From: Neogemmobacter tilapiae
GTDB lineage: Bacteria; Pseudomonadota; Alphaproteobacteria; Rhodobacterales; Rhodobacteraceae
Direction of reading: 5' to 3'
DNA length: 64,000 bases
Assembly (NCBI RefSeq): GCF_014652215.1
Contig: NZ_BMYJ01000003.1
Coordinates: forward strand, 186,001 to 250,000
Every line of letters starts with the position of its first letter. The first letter of the stretch is position 1. Positions 38,567 through 47,340 of the stretch are shown here, in pieces. A program made the position numbers and the translations under genes. Below the pieces are notes generated by a model. That model searched no databases, was not told where the DNA came from, and saw only the letters and a list, made by a program, of their open reading frames with translations.

Positions 38567-39451
38567 CTATCGCAGCGTGTTAATGACCAGCGACAGCGCC
38601 GCCGAATTTTGGCGGCGGCTGGGATAATACAGGTGATAGCCGGTGAAACGTGGAGACCAATCGTCCAGAACCTGCACCAACCTTCCCCGATGCAAGTCCT
38701 CAGCCACCACATCTTCGGGAACGTAGCCCAGTCCCAAGCCATGACACAGCGCGTCTCGCATGGCCGAGGTGCTGTTAAAGGTCAGCTGACCGTTGACGCG
38801 CACGCGCAATTCCTGCCCGTCCTTTTCAAACTCCCAAGCATAAAGCCCGCCCGAGGTGGTCTGGCGGTGGTTGATGCAGTCATGGTTCACAAGATCATGC
38901 GGCACCTGCGGTTTCGGATGCCGTTCAAAGTATTCAGGTGCCGCAACGGCGACCAAGCGCCAGTCTGGGCTGATCCGCACCGCGATCATGTCTTGATCTA
39001 GGCTTTCCCCCAGCCGCACCCCCGCATCAAAACGCTCTTCCACGATGTTGCGAAAACCGTTGTCCAGAAACAGCTCCACGCGGATGTCGGGATAGGCTTG
39101 CAACATCGGCCGCAGTTTGGGCCAGACAATCCAATGAAAGGCGTGATCGGACAGGGTGATCCGTACCTGACCCGTCGGTCTGTCCCGCAGGGTCATCAGG
39201 GCATCGACTTCGCTTTCGATCTCGTCGATGCGCGGGGCTAGGGTGCGCAAAAGCCGCTCACCCGCCTCGGTCGGGGCGACGCTGCGGGTGGTGCGCGACA
39301 AAAGCCGAAGGCCCAGACGAGTTTCCAACGCGCGGATCACATGGCTTAGGGTTGATTGCGACGTGCCCAACCGCGCCGCCGCCCGGGTGAAACTCTGTTC
39401 CTCCGCGACGGCCATGAACCAAAGCATATCGTTCAGATCTTTGCGATCCAT
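38567..39451 (-). CDS. LysR-family transcriptional regulator
   Basis: A 294-residue regulator: LysR helix-turn-helix at the N-terminus (DMLWFMAVAEEQSFTRAAA, STLSHVIRALETRLGLRLL) and a type-2 periplasmic-binding-like effector domain. ATG 39451 has AGGG 5 nt upstream; ATG 39466 is an alternative. It is divergent from an MFS exporter with about 110 bp between and likely regulates the MFS / cyclophilin-like / dehydrogenase genes. Confidence 0.92.
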   Translation of the reverse strand: MDRKDLNDMLWFMAVAEEQSFTRAAARLGTSQSTLSHVIRALETRLGLRLLSRTTRSVAPTEAGERLLRTLAPRIDEIESEVDALMTLRDRPTGQVRITLSDHAFHWIVWPKLRPMLQAYPDIRVELFLDNGFRNIVEERFDAGVRLGESLDQDMIAVRISPDWRLVAVAAPEYFERHPKPQVPHDLVNHDCINHRQTTSGGLYAWEFEKDGQELRVRVNGQLTFNSTSAMRDALCHGLGLGYVPEDVVAEDLHRGRLVQVLDDWSPRFTGYHLYYPSRRQNSAALSLVINTLR

Positions 39452-39560
39452 CGGCACCCTATTCATATCAAATTCCGATAAGTCCTTGCTGATTACACCG
39501 TCTAATCGAAAGACTGGCAAGGGGGTAGAAGCGTCGGCATATCCAGATGAAAGGCCTTTC

Positions 39561-40754
39561 ATGGAAGCCACTTTTGACACGCAGCAAGGTCAGTCGACCC
39601 AGCCCTGGGCCGCAGTGCGTTGCCTGTCGCTGATGACCTTTGTGTTGGTCGCCTCAGAGTTCATGCCCGTCAGCCTCCTGACCCCCCTCGCCCGCGATCT
39701 GGGCATTACTGAAGGGCAGGCAGGGCAGGCGATTGCCTTTTCCGGCCTGTTTGCCGTGCTGACCAGCCTTTTCGGCAATGGCCTTTTGTCGAACATCGAC
39801 CGCCGAACAGTGGTGGTGCTTTACACTTTGATTCTGGTCTTGGGCGGTCTGCTGACCAGCCTTGCGCCGGATTATCTGACCTTCATGCTCGGGCGGGCCT
39901 TGATTGGCGTGTCGATCGGCGGCTTCTGGTCGCTTTCCACCGCGATCCTAGCCCGGATCGTGCCAGCGGCGGATCTGCCCAAGGCGATTGCCATGTTGCA
40001 GGGCGGCACCGCCTTTGCCTTTGTCATTGCCGCCCCTTTGGGCAGTTTTCTGGGCGGCTTGATCGGTTGGCGTGGCGCGTTTTTTACCATCGTGCCGGTG
40101 GCCCTGCTGGCCGCCCTTTGGCAAATGCGCGCCGTGCCCTCGCTCCCTGCCGATACGGCCGTTTCGGTGGGGCGAATGGTCGGGCTTTTGCGGCAAAGGG
40201 TCTTTGCGCTTGGCATGATCTCCATCACCTTGGCCTTTATGGGGCAATTCGCCCTCTCCACCTATCTGCGGCCTTTTCTGGAAGGTGTTACTGGCCTAAC
40301 GGTCAATCCTCTTTCGCTGGTTTTGTTGGGCTTGGGCCTTACCGGACTGCTGGGCACGCTGATTGTCGGCTTTCTGCTGCGGCGTTATCTGGCCAGCGTT
40401 CTGATCGGCCTGCCGCTGGTGCTGGGCCTGATTGCCCTGCTGCTGATCCCTTTCGGTCCCTATGCGCTGCCCATCGCCTTCCTTTTGATGCTTTGGGGCC
40501 TATTCATCACCCCCATTCCCGTCGCTTGGAACACCTGGATGACCAAGGCCGTGCCCGATCAGCTTGAGGCGGCAGGTGGCCTGCAAGTGGCGCTGATCCA
40601 GTTCGCTATCACCACGGGCGCCTTTGCTGGCGGCTTTCTGTTTGATCTGGCGGGCTGGCAAAGCACCTTCTTCCTAGCGGCCGTGCTTTTCGCCGGCTCG
40701 GTGTTTTTTGCAAGACTGACGCTACCTAAACCAAAAGGGCAAACCGATGGCTGA
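39561..40754 (+). CDS. MFS transporter (sugar-efflux/AraJ-like exporter)
   Basis: A 397-residue protein with 12 predicted membrane helices. Marks include LVASEFMPVSLLTPLARDLG, GRALIGVSIGGFWSL and TPIPVAWNTWMTKAVPDQ, typical of the AraJ/YdhP/sugar efflux branch of drug exporters. ATG 39561 starts the protein just after AAAGG; the longer frame covers the divergent lysR gene. Its stop overlaps the next gene by 8 nt. Substrate unknown. Confidence 0.9.
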   Translation: MEATFDTQQGQSTQPWAAVRCLSLMTFVLVASEFMPVSLLTPLARDLGITEGQAGQAIAFSGLFAVLTSLFGNGLLSNIDRRTVVVLYTLILVLGGLLTSLAPDYLTFMLGRALIGVSIGGFWSLSTAILARIVPAADLPKAIAMLQGGTAFAFVIAAPLGSFLGGLIGWRGAFFTIVPVALLAALWQMRAVPSLPADTAVSVGRMVGLLRQRVFALGMISITLAFMGQFALSTYLRPFLEGVTGLTVNPLSLVLLGLGLTGLLGTLIVGFLLRRYLASVLIGLPLVLGLIALLLIPFGPYALPIAFLLMLWGLFITPIPVAWNTWMTKAVPDQLEAAGGLQVALIQFAITTGAFAGGFLFDLAGWQSTFFLAAVLFAGSVFFARLTLPKPKGQTDG

Positions 40755-41178
40755 TCTTTCACGACGGGCCTTTCTTGCCGCATCGCTTTGCGCGCCAGCC
40801 TTCGTACATGCCCAAACCACAGGAGAATCCATGCGCTTGCGCTGCCGCTTTGCCGATCAGGATGTCACCTACCGCCTGCTCGACAATCCCACGACCCACG
40901 ATCTGATAACGCTTTTGCCTCTGACGCTGACCATCGAAGATTTCTCGTCCAACGAAAAACTGGCGCATCTGCCGCGGCGGCTGGACGAAGGCGGGCTTGC
41001 CGATTTCAACGACGAGGCGGCGGGCGATCTGTGCTATTTTCGTGGCTGGGGTAATCTGGCCTTCTTCCACGCCGCCTATCGCTATCGCGGCGATCTCATT
41101 CGCCTTGGTCACATCGAGGGTGGCCTAGCCCCCCTGCTGGTGCGCGGCGAACATTCCCTGACACTTGACCTGATCTAA
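40747..41178 (+). CDS. Tat-exported cyclophilin-like fold protein
   Basis: A 143-residue protein with a twin-arginine signal (LSRRAFLAASLCAPAFVHA) and a compact domain resembling the cyclophilin-like family: MRLRCRFADQDVTYRLLDN, LPLTLTIEDFSSNEKLAHLP and GDLCYFRGWGNLAFFH. Cyclophilin-like proteins of this type are commonly found with MFS exporters and dehydrogenases. An internal ATG at 40831 (preceded by AGGAG) would give a cytoplasmic form without the signal. Function unknown. Confidence 0.8.
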   Translation: MADLSRRAFLAASLCAPAFVHAQTTGESMRLRCRFADQDVTYRLLDNPTTHDLITLLPLTLTIEDFSSNEKLAHLPRRLDEGGLADFNDEAAGDLCYFRGWGNLAFFHAAYRYRGDLIRLGHIEGGLAPLLVRGEHSLTLDLI

Positions 41179-41189
41179 AGGAGAATCCG

Positions 41190-42206
41190 ATGAAAGCCAC
41201 GGTCCTGCATGCCCCCGGCGATGTGCGTTATGAAGAGGTGCCCGAACCGGAAATCCTGAAATCCACAGACGCCATCATCCGGCTTTCGGCCAGCTGCATC
41301 TGCGGCTCGGACCTTTGGCCCTGGCGCGGCATCGACAAGCCTGCCGGCCCCATGCGCATGGGGCACGAATATTGCGGCGTGGTGGTCGAGGTGGGCGCCG
41401 ATGTCAAAACCATCCGCCCCGGCCAGTTTGTCGTCGGCTCCTTTGCCCTGTCCGACAACACCTGCCCCCATTGCCGCCACGGGTTCCAATCCTCCTGTGT
41501 GCAGCGCGAATTCATGAGCGGCGCCCAAGCCCCTCTCGCCCGCGTCCCCTTGGCCGATGGCTCTCTGGTGGCAACCGAAACCATGCCCGACGATGACCTG
41601 ATCCCCAGCCTTTTGGCGGTCTCGGATGTGTTGGGAACCGGCTGGTATGCCGCCGATGCGGCGCGGGTGCGGCCCGGCTCGACCGTGGCGGTGGTGGGCG
41701 ATGGGGCCGTTGGTCTGATGGGCGTTCTGGCCGCAAAGCAGATGGGGGCCGGACGGATCATCGCGATGAGCCGTCATAAGCAACGGCAGGATCTGGCCCT
41801 GGAATACGGCGCGACGGATATCGTCACCGAAAGGGGCGATGCGGGCGTTGCCGCCATCAAGGCCATGACCCGCGATGTTGGGGCCGATGCGGTGCTGGAG
41901 TGCGTGGGGACCAAGGAGTCGATGTTTCAGGCGATCAACGCGGCCCGTCCGGGTGGTTCGGTCGGCTTTGTCGGCGTGCCGCATGGCGTCGAACTGGGCG
42001 GCGAATTCCTGTTCTTTTCGCAAAAGAACCTGCTGGGCGGCCCGGCCCCTGTGCGCCGCTTTCTGCCTGATCTGATGGACCTTGTGCTGACCCGCCAGAT
42101 CAATCCCGGCAAAGTTTTTGATCAGGAATTGCCCATTGCCGATGTGGCCCATGGCTATCGCGCCATGGATGAACGCCGGGCGATCAAGACGCTGCTGCGG
42201 ATCTGA
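41190..42206 (+). CDS. Zinc-dependent alcohol dehydrogenase (MDR superfamily)
   Basis: A 338-residue MDR enzyme: catalytic zinc ligands in SCICGSD and GHEYCG, a structural-zinc loop TCPHCRHGFQSSC in which one of the four usual cysteines is replaced by Gly, and the Rossmann motif VVGDGAVGLMGVLAAKQMG. AGGAGAA precedes ATG 41190. It likely oxidises or reduces an alcohol/aldehyde with NAD(P); co-transcription with the MFS exporter and LysR control are inferred. Confidence 0.9.
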   Translation: MKATVLHAPGDVRYEEVPEPEILKSTDAIIRLSASCICGSDLWPWRGIDKPAGPMRMGHEYCGVVVEVGADVKTIRPGQFVVGSFALSDNTCPHCRHGFQSSCVQREFMSGAQAPLARVPLADGSLVATETMPDDDLIPSLLAVSDVLGTGWYAADAARVRPGSTVAVVGDGAVGLMGVLAAKQMGAGRIIAMSRHKQRQDLALEYGATDIVTERGDAGVAAIKAMTRDVGADAVLECVGTKESMFQAINAARPGGSVGFVGVPHGVELGGEFLFFSQKNLLGGPAPVRRFLPDLMDLVLTRQINPGKVFDQELPIADVAHGYRAMDERRAIKTLLRI

Positions 42207-42220
42207 CCTCTTGAAATGCT

Positions 42221-42259
42221 ATGCGACAGGTGACATATTTCAAACGTCACTTGTCGCAT
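42221..42259. promoter_or_regulatory. Long palindromic operator of the toxin-antitoxin operon
   Basis: ATGCGACAGGTGAC (42221-42234) and GTCACTTGTCGCAT (42246-42259) are inverted repeats matching at 13 of 14 positions around an 11-bp AT-rich centre. The right arm covers a potential ATG at 42258, supporting the antitoxin start at 42270. The site fits binding of a dimeric Xre/ParS antitoxin for autorepression. Confidence 0.8.
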
Positions 42260-42269
42260 GAGGAAAGCC

Positions 42270-42740
42270 ATGGCCGATCCCGCCCTGATCGAACAGGACA
42301 TTGCCCGCACCTATGCCCTGCTGGGCGGTCGGGCGACGATGACCCGCCCCGTGCGCAACAGCCTTGAGGCGCATGACCTTTTGCTGAACGGCCTGCCCTC
42401 ACCCGCGCTTTTGCATCTGACGAAAGAGGTGGGGATGCTGTCGCGGGGCAGCTTGCTGGACAAGGCCATTGGCATCAGCCTGCGCACCCTGCAACGGCGC
42501 AAGAAAGATGCGGAACCCGCGCTGCTCAGCGTTGATCAAAGCAACCGCGCTTGGAAATTCGCCGAAATTCTGGGCCGCGCCAGTGATATCTTCGGATCGC
42601 GCGCCGAGGCTGAGGCTTGGCTCGAACGCCCCGCCATCGGGCTGGATCAGCGCCGCCCGGTCGATCTTTTGGCAACATCCGTGGGGGTCGAGGCGGTCGA
42701 GCATTATCTGACGCGGATCGAATACGGGGTTCACACGTGA
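42270..42740 (+). CDS. Xre/MbcA/ParS-type antitoxin (DUF2384)
   Basis: A 156-residue antitoxin with an N-terminal helical DNA-binding part (LDKAIGISLRTLQRRKKDAE) and the C-terminal ParS toxin-binding domain (ILGRASDIFGSRAEAEAWL, RRPVDLLATSVGVEAVEHYL). It should bind the RES toxin and repress the operon through the palindrome upstream. AGGAAAG precedes ATG 42270. Confidence 0.92.
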   Translation: MADPALIEQDIARTYALLGGRATMTRPVRNSLEAHDLLLNGLPSPALLHLTKEVGMLSRGSLLDKAIGISLRTLQRRKKDAEPALLSVDQSNRAWKFAEILGRASDIFGSRAEAEAWLERPAIGLDQRRPVDLLATSVGVEAVEHYLTRIEYGVHT

Positions 42741-43231
42741 ACCCGCTTTCTCCGCCGCTGGGAACCGGGGCCATCTGGTTCTGGCGGCTGGACATGGCCC
42801 GCCATGCGGGCACTTGGGCCAGCGGCGAAGGGGCTTTTCAGGTTGGCGGGCGGTGGAATCCACCGGGTTTGCGCTGTGTCTATGCCGCGCTTGACCCGGC
42901 GACCGCGACGCTTGAGGTGGCCGTCCACAAGGGCTTTCACGTGCTGGACAGTCAGCCCCATATCCTGACCAGGGCGCATATTCCCGATCCGGCCCTGATC
43001 CATGTCGTCCATCCGCAGGATGTGCCCAACCCGCATTGGCTGGTGCCCTGCACGCCCAATGCCAACCAGCAGGCCTTTGGCGCGGCTCTTCTGGCGCGTC
43101 ATGCCTTTGTGCTGATCCCCTCGGCCGTGTCGCGGCACTGTTGGAACCTGATCTTTAGCCCGCGTGACGACGCGGCTTATACTGATGTTCAGCAGGAACG
43201 CTTTGCCCAAGACCCGCGCCTGCCCCGCTGA
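42737..43231 (+). CDS. RES-domain toxin
   Basis: A 164-residue RES toxin starting at GTG 42737, which overlaps the antitoxin stop. Family marks are FWRLDMARH, GGRWNPPGLRCVYAALDP (Arg and Tyr), TATLEVAVHKGFH (Glu) and VLIPSAVSRHCWNLIF (Ser). RES toxins use an ADP-ribosyltransferase-like fold to degrade NAD+. Key residues look intact, so the pair is likely functional. Confidence 0.92.
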   Translation: MNPLSPPLGTGAIWFWRLDMARHAGTWASGEGAFQVGGRWNPPGLRCVYAALDPATATLEVAVHKGFHVLDSQPHILTRAHIPDPALIHVVHPQDVPNPHWLVPCTPNANQQAFGAALLARHAFVLIPSAVSRHCWNLIFSPRDDAAYTDVQQERFAQDPRLPR

Positions 43232-43235
43232 ACCG

Positions 43236-44297
43236 CTAACGCAGCGCAACGCCCGTGGTCGGGTGGAACAGATGCACCCGTTCCGAAGCGATATGCACCG
43301 TCACTTGCCCAAGCCCATCGGCCACCCGTTCGGTTGCCGCAATCATCAGATCCGTGTCGGAGACGATGTAAGACGCCGAACCCGTCCGCTCCACCAAGGC
43401 GACCGGCAGGGTCAGGCTGTTCCCCCCTGCCCCGCCCAGTTCCAGATGCTCGGGCCGCAAGCCGACCGTCACCGCCTCGCCTGATGGGCGCCTGCCCGCA
43501 AAGCGCAGCACAGGGCTGCCCGCCAGATCCAGCGCCACCGACTGCTCGTCCTCGCCCACGCGCCCCGGCACAAAGTTCATCGCCGGGGAACCGATGAACC
43601 CCGCGACAAACTGGTTCGCGGGCCGGTCATACAGTTCCAACGGCGCACCTTGCTGTTCCACCACACCCGCCCGCATCACGACCACATGATCCGCCATGGT
43701 CATCGCCTCGATCTGGTCATGGGTGACATAGACCGAGGTCGCCCCCAGCCGGTTGTGCAGCTTGCGGATTTCGGCGCGCATATGGACGCGCAGGGCGGCA
43801 TCAAGGTTGGAAAGCGGCTCATCAAACAGAAAGGCCGCCGGATCGCGCACAATGGCGCGGCCCATCGCCACCCTTTGCCGCTGTCCGCCGGACAGTTCAC
43901 GCGGGTAGCGCTGCAACAGCGCCGAAAGCCCTGTGATTTCAGCAATTTCAGCGGCCCTTGCCTTGGCTTCGGCCTTCGACAGACCTTTCAGACGAAGGGC
44001 ATAGGTCATGTTCCCTTCGACCGTCAGATGGGGATAAAGCGCATAAGACTGGAACACCATCGCAATGTCCCGCCCGCGCGGTGGCACCGCCGTCACGTCG
44101 CGTCCGGCAATTTCGATGCGCCCGCCGCTGATCGTTTCCAGCCCCGCAATCGTGCGCAAAAGCGTCGACTTCCCGCAACCCGATGGCCCGACCAGCGCCA
44201 CGAACTGGCCCTTGGGAATGTCCAGATTGATCCCCTTCAGCGCGTGATAGCCGCCGTAATGTTTCTCGATGCCCGAAAGGGTGATTTGCTGGGTCAT
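43236..44297 (-). CDS. Sugar ABC transporter ATPase (MalK/UgpC type)
   Basis: A 353-residue ATPase with [41 protein letters not shown] and THDQIEAMTMAD, and a C-terminal TOBE part (TVGLRPEHLELGG). The frame stays open far upstream but only through the permease genes; ATG 44297 overlaps the permease stop. It is last in the Gfo/isomerase/ABC operon, ending 4 nt from the convergent RES toxin gene. Confidence 0.93.
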   Translation of the reverse strand: MTQQITLSGIEKHYGGYHALKGINLDIPKGQFVALVGPSGCGKSTLLRTIAGLETISGGRIEIAGRDVTAVPPRGRDIAMVFQSYALYPHLTVEGNMTYALRLKGLSKAEAKARAAEIAEITGLSALLQRYPRELSGGQRQRVAMGRAIVRDPAAFLFDEPLSNLDAALRVHMRAEIRKLHNRLGATSVYVTHDQIEAMTMADHVVVMRAGVVEQQGAPLELYDRPANQFVAGFIGSPAMNFVPGRVGEDEQSVALDLAGSPVLRFAGRRPSGEAVTVGLRPEHLELGGAGGNSLTLPVALVERTGSASYIVSDTDLMIAATERVADGLGQVTVHIASERVHLFHPTTGVALR

Positions 44298-45124
44298 TTC
44301 AACGCTCCGGAAGTCAGGCCCGACACGATCTTGCGCTGCAAGGCCACGAAAAGGATCAGGATGGGGGTCACATAAATGGCGGAATAGGTCATGATCCCCG
44401 ACCAGTCCGACGCATTCGGCCCGGTCAGGAATTGCAGGCCCACGGTGGCGGGTTGCAAGGCGCGGTCGGTGATCAGGCTGCGCGCATAGACATATTCGCC
44501 AAGGCTTTGCATGAAGATCAGGATCGCCGTCACCATAATCCCGTTGCGCGCCAAGGGCACGGCGATGAACAGAAACGCCCCCATCCGCGAATTGCCGTCG
44601 ACCAGCGCCGCCTCTTCCAATTCCTTGGGAATCTGGGTAAAGGCCGCCCGCACCAACACGATATACAGGGGCAGAACCTTGGCCGCTTGGGCCAGCACAA
44701 CGCCCGTGCGCGGCCAATCCATCATACCCACCTGATTGTAGGCCACAAAGATCGGGGTGATCATCAAGGATGACGGCAGAACCTGCATCATCAGCACGGT
44801 GAACAGCACCAGATCCATCCAGACCGACCGCACCCGCGCCAAGGCATAGGCGCAACCCGTGCCCAGAATCACCACCAGCGCCACCGTCCCCGCCGCGATG
44901 ATGGCGGAATTCTTGATATAGCTGTCCAAGCCATATTTCACCCAAACCTCGGCAAAGCGGAATTGCGGGTCGTGCGGCCAAAAGGTCGGTGGGTTCTGGA
45001 AGGTTTCCGTGTTGGTTTTCAACGCGGTGATATACATCCAGTACACAGGGAACAGGTAGAACCCGACCATGACCAAGGCCACGGCCAGCAACACCCAGCG
45101 GGTCCAAAGGTTCTTAGCCAGCAT
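44294..45124 (-). CDS. Sugar ABC transporter permease (MalG type)
   Basis: A 276-residue six-helix permease with the EAA loop KELEEAALVDGNSRMGAFLF and C-terminal IVSGLTSGALK. ATG 45124 follows AAGGAACGAAC and overlaps the upstream permease by 11 nt. Confidence 0.92.
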   Translation of the reverse strand: MLAKNLWTRWVLLAVALVMVGFYLFPVYWMYITALKTNTETFQNPPTFWPHDPQFRFAEVWVKYGLDSYIKNSAIIAAGTVALVVILGTGCAYALARVRSVWMDLVLFTVLMMQVLPSSLMITPIFVAYNQVGMMDWPRTGVVLAQAAKVLPLYIVLVRAAFTQIPKELEEAALVDGNSRMGAFLFIAVPLARNGIMVTAILIFMQSLGEYVYARSLITDRALQPATVGLQFLTGPNASDWSGIMTYSAIYVTPILILFVALQRKIVSGLTSGALK

Positions 45125-46016
45125 GTTCGTTCCTTGTTGAGCGGACATAGACAAAGGCCACGATGACCACGAACAGGATCATCAGCACCGACACGACCGA
45201 ACCTTGCCCGATGCGATATTCCTCGAAACTCAACTGCCAGGCCCAGTATTGCAGCACATTCGACGCATTCGACGGGCCACCACGGGTGAGGGCTGCGAAA
45301 AGGTCGAATTGTTGCAGGGTAAAGATCACACCCAGACTGATCACCGCCCCAAGCTGTGCCCGCATCAGGGGCAGGGTGATGGTCAGGAAACGGTGAAGGC
45401 GCGATGCCCCGTCCAGTTCGGCGGCCTCATAAACATCCGCCGGAATGGCCGCCAGACCGACCGACAGCAGGATCATGTTAAAGGGGATGCCCAGCCAGAT
45501 GTTGGCGATGATGCCCGAATAAAGCGACACGGAAGGGTCCGACAGCCAGAAAATCTTGCCCTCAATCAGGCCCAAAGATTGCAGCACATAGTTCAAAACC
45601 CCGAAATCGCCCGCCAGAATCCAGCCCCAGACGGCCCCAACGACCAGCCCCGGCAGAATCCAGCCTGCCAGAAACAGGCCCCGCAACCATGTGGCACCGG
45701 GGAAATCCTGTTGAAAGAACAGCGCCAGCCCAAAGCCGATGGTCAGTTGAAAGAACACCGACAGGCCGACGAATTGCACCGTGTTCCAGAAGATCGGCGT
45801 GAAAACCCGTTCGCCCATCACTTCGGAATAATTGTCCCAACCGACAAAGGGCCGATCAAAGGACGCCAACGAAAACAGGTCCACTTCCTGAAAGGACATG
45901 ACGACGTTGTAAATCAGAGGAAAGGCCGAAAAGACCACCAGATAGCCCAAGGCCAGCATCACCAGCAGGGTGTCAAAACCCCCACCGTCACGGAAAACGC
46001 GGTCAAAGCGCAGCAT
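45114..46016 (-). CDS. Sugar ABC transporter permease (MalF type)
   Basis: A 300-residue permease with six hydrophobic segments and the EAA loop ADVYEAAELDGASRLHRFLT. GAGG precedes ATG 46016; the upstream in-frame ATG 46079 overlaps the binding-protein stop and lacks a site. It forms the channel with the next permease. Confidence 0.92.
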   Translation of the reverse strand: MLRFDRVFRDGGGFDTLLVMLALGYLVVFSAFPLIYNVVMSFQEVDLFSLASFDRPFVGWDNYSEVMGERVFTPIFWNTVQFVGLSVFFQLTIGFGLALFFQQDFPGATWLRGLFLAGWILPGLVVGAVWGWILAGDFGVLNYVLQSLGLIEGKIFWLSDPSVSLYSGIIANIWLGIPFNMILLSVGLAAIPADVYEAAELDGASRLHRFLTITLPLMRAQLGAVISLGVIFTLQQFDLFAALTRGGPSNASNVLQYWAWQLSFEEYRIGQGSVVSVLMILFVVIVAFVYVRSTRNEHAG

Positions 46017-46078
46017 GGTCACCTCAGCGGGAAAAGGGCTGCGAGGGGAGGGAGCGACCCCCCGCAGCCATCGGGCCA

Positions 46079-47287
46079 TTACTGGCCCAGAACACCGTCA
46101 ATCTTGGCCTGTGCATCCGCCAGCGCCTGTTCTGCTGGGGCTTGGCCCGTCAGCGTGGACTGGATCGCGTCTTGCACGGCTTTCGAAATCTTCGGCCATT
46201 CGGCATGGGGGCCACGGTTGCGCGCATATTTCATCGATTCGACGAATACCGCATAAGCCGCCGCATGTTTCGGATCGGCCACGTCCACCGGATAGGCGGG
46301 CATATAGCCGAATTCGTTCCAGACACGCGGCATCTGTGAATACATGTATTCGACGAATTTGAACGCCGCTTCCGGCTGATCGGTGTTTGCCAGAATGACG
46401 TTGTCGCCTTCGCCCAAGGCACTGGCGCGCGGCGCATCTGCCGAAGGCGCGGGCAGCAGGGCGACGCGATAGTCGAACTTCGCCTCTTCGCTCATCCTTG
46501 GCAGTTCCCACGGGCCCGAGATCGACATCGCCGCCGAACCCGCGTTGAAGGTGCCCGTCGAATCCCACTGGCCGCGGATCAGGGTATCGGGGCTGGCCAG
46601 CCCTTCATCGATGAACTGCTTCCAAAGGTTAAGAGCGGTCACCGCACCGGGCGTGTTGACGTTGTTGAAATCGCCCCCGGCCATTTGCAGCCAAGGCAGA
46701 AACTGGAACGTCCCCTCTTCGGTCCCCACCGCAGAGAACGCCAGCCCATAGATGTTTTCTTCCGGCTTCGTCAGCGCCTTGGCCGCCGCATAAAGCTCGT
46801 CCCAAGTTTTCGGTGGATTGTCCGGGTCCAGCCCTGCCGCCTTGTACATATCGGCGTTGTAATAGAGGGCAATCGTGTTCGCACCGCGCGGAATACCGTA
46901 AATCCCGCCCTCATAGGTGACCGAGGCCAAGGGGCCCGGGTAGATCTGATCCGGCTTGATGACCGAGGATTTGTCGATCATCGGCTTCATGTCCAGCAGC
47001 AACCCGCGCGAGGCGAAAAGGGCGACTTCCGGGTTGTCGATATAGGTCACGTCGGGCGCATCGCCGGTCGAAACCGCGCGGGCCAGATCGTTCACCATAT
47101 CCTCGAACTGCACCGAGCGGACATTCACGATGATGTCCGGGTTGGCCTTCATGAATTCTTCGGCCATCACATAGTGATATTCGCCGGGCCGGTCGATCGT
47201 CCACAGGTCGATGGTCACCGTTTCGGCCAAGGCCGGAACAGCTGCCACAGCAAAGGCGGCCGAGGTCAGAAGTCTTTGAATGATCAT
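46079..47287 (-). CDS. Sugar ABC transporter substrate-binding protein (family 1)
   Basis: A 402-residue exported binding protein with signal peptide ending AAVPALAET. It has TIDLWTIDRPGEYHYVMAEE, GDAPDVTYIDNPEVALFASRG, GGIYGIPRGANTIALYYNAD and YMPAYPVDVADPKHAA. GGAGAAACC precedes ATG 47287. The ligand is unknown; co-operonic oxidoreductase and isomerase suggest a sugar or sugar derivative that is remodelled by oxidation. Confidence 0.9.
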   Translation of the reverse strand: MIIQRLLTSAAFAVAAVPALAETVTIDLWTIDRPGEYHYVMAEEFMKANPDIIVNVRSVQFEDMVNDLARAVSTGDAPDVTYIDNPEVALFASRGLLLDMKPMIDKSSVIKPDQIYPGPLASVTYEGGIYGIPRGANTIALYYNADMYKAAGLDPDNPPKTWDELYAAAKALTKPEENIYGLAFSAVGTEEGTFQFLPWLQMAGGDFNNVNTPGAVTALNLWKQFIDEGLASPDTLIRGQWDSTGTFNAGSAAMSISGPWELPRMSEEAKFDYRVALLPAPSADAPRASALGEGDNVILANTDQPEAAFKFVEYMYSQMPRVWNEFGYMPAYPVDVADPKHAAAYAVFVESMKYARNRGPHAEWPKISKAVQDAIQSTLTGQAPAEQALADAQAKIDGVLGQ

Positions 47288-47340
47288 GGTTTCTCCTCCC
47301 ATGGGTTACGGTTTGGCCCGGTTGATCCGGGCGCCTGTTG

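Noticed and set aside
43675-43684. Further ATCACGACC copy resembling the sulfur-block box
   Set aside because: It lies inside the ATPase coding region, differs in the last base and is explained by codons of a conserved motif.
44298-45107. Upstream extension of the minus-strand sugar ATPase frame
   Set aside because: It reads through the permease gene in another frame; the conserved ATPase begins at ATG 44297 with ATGA coupling.
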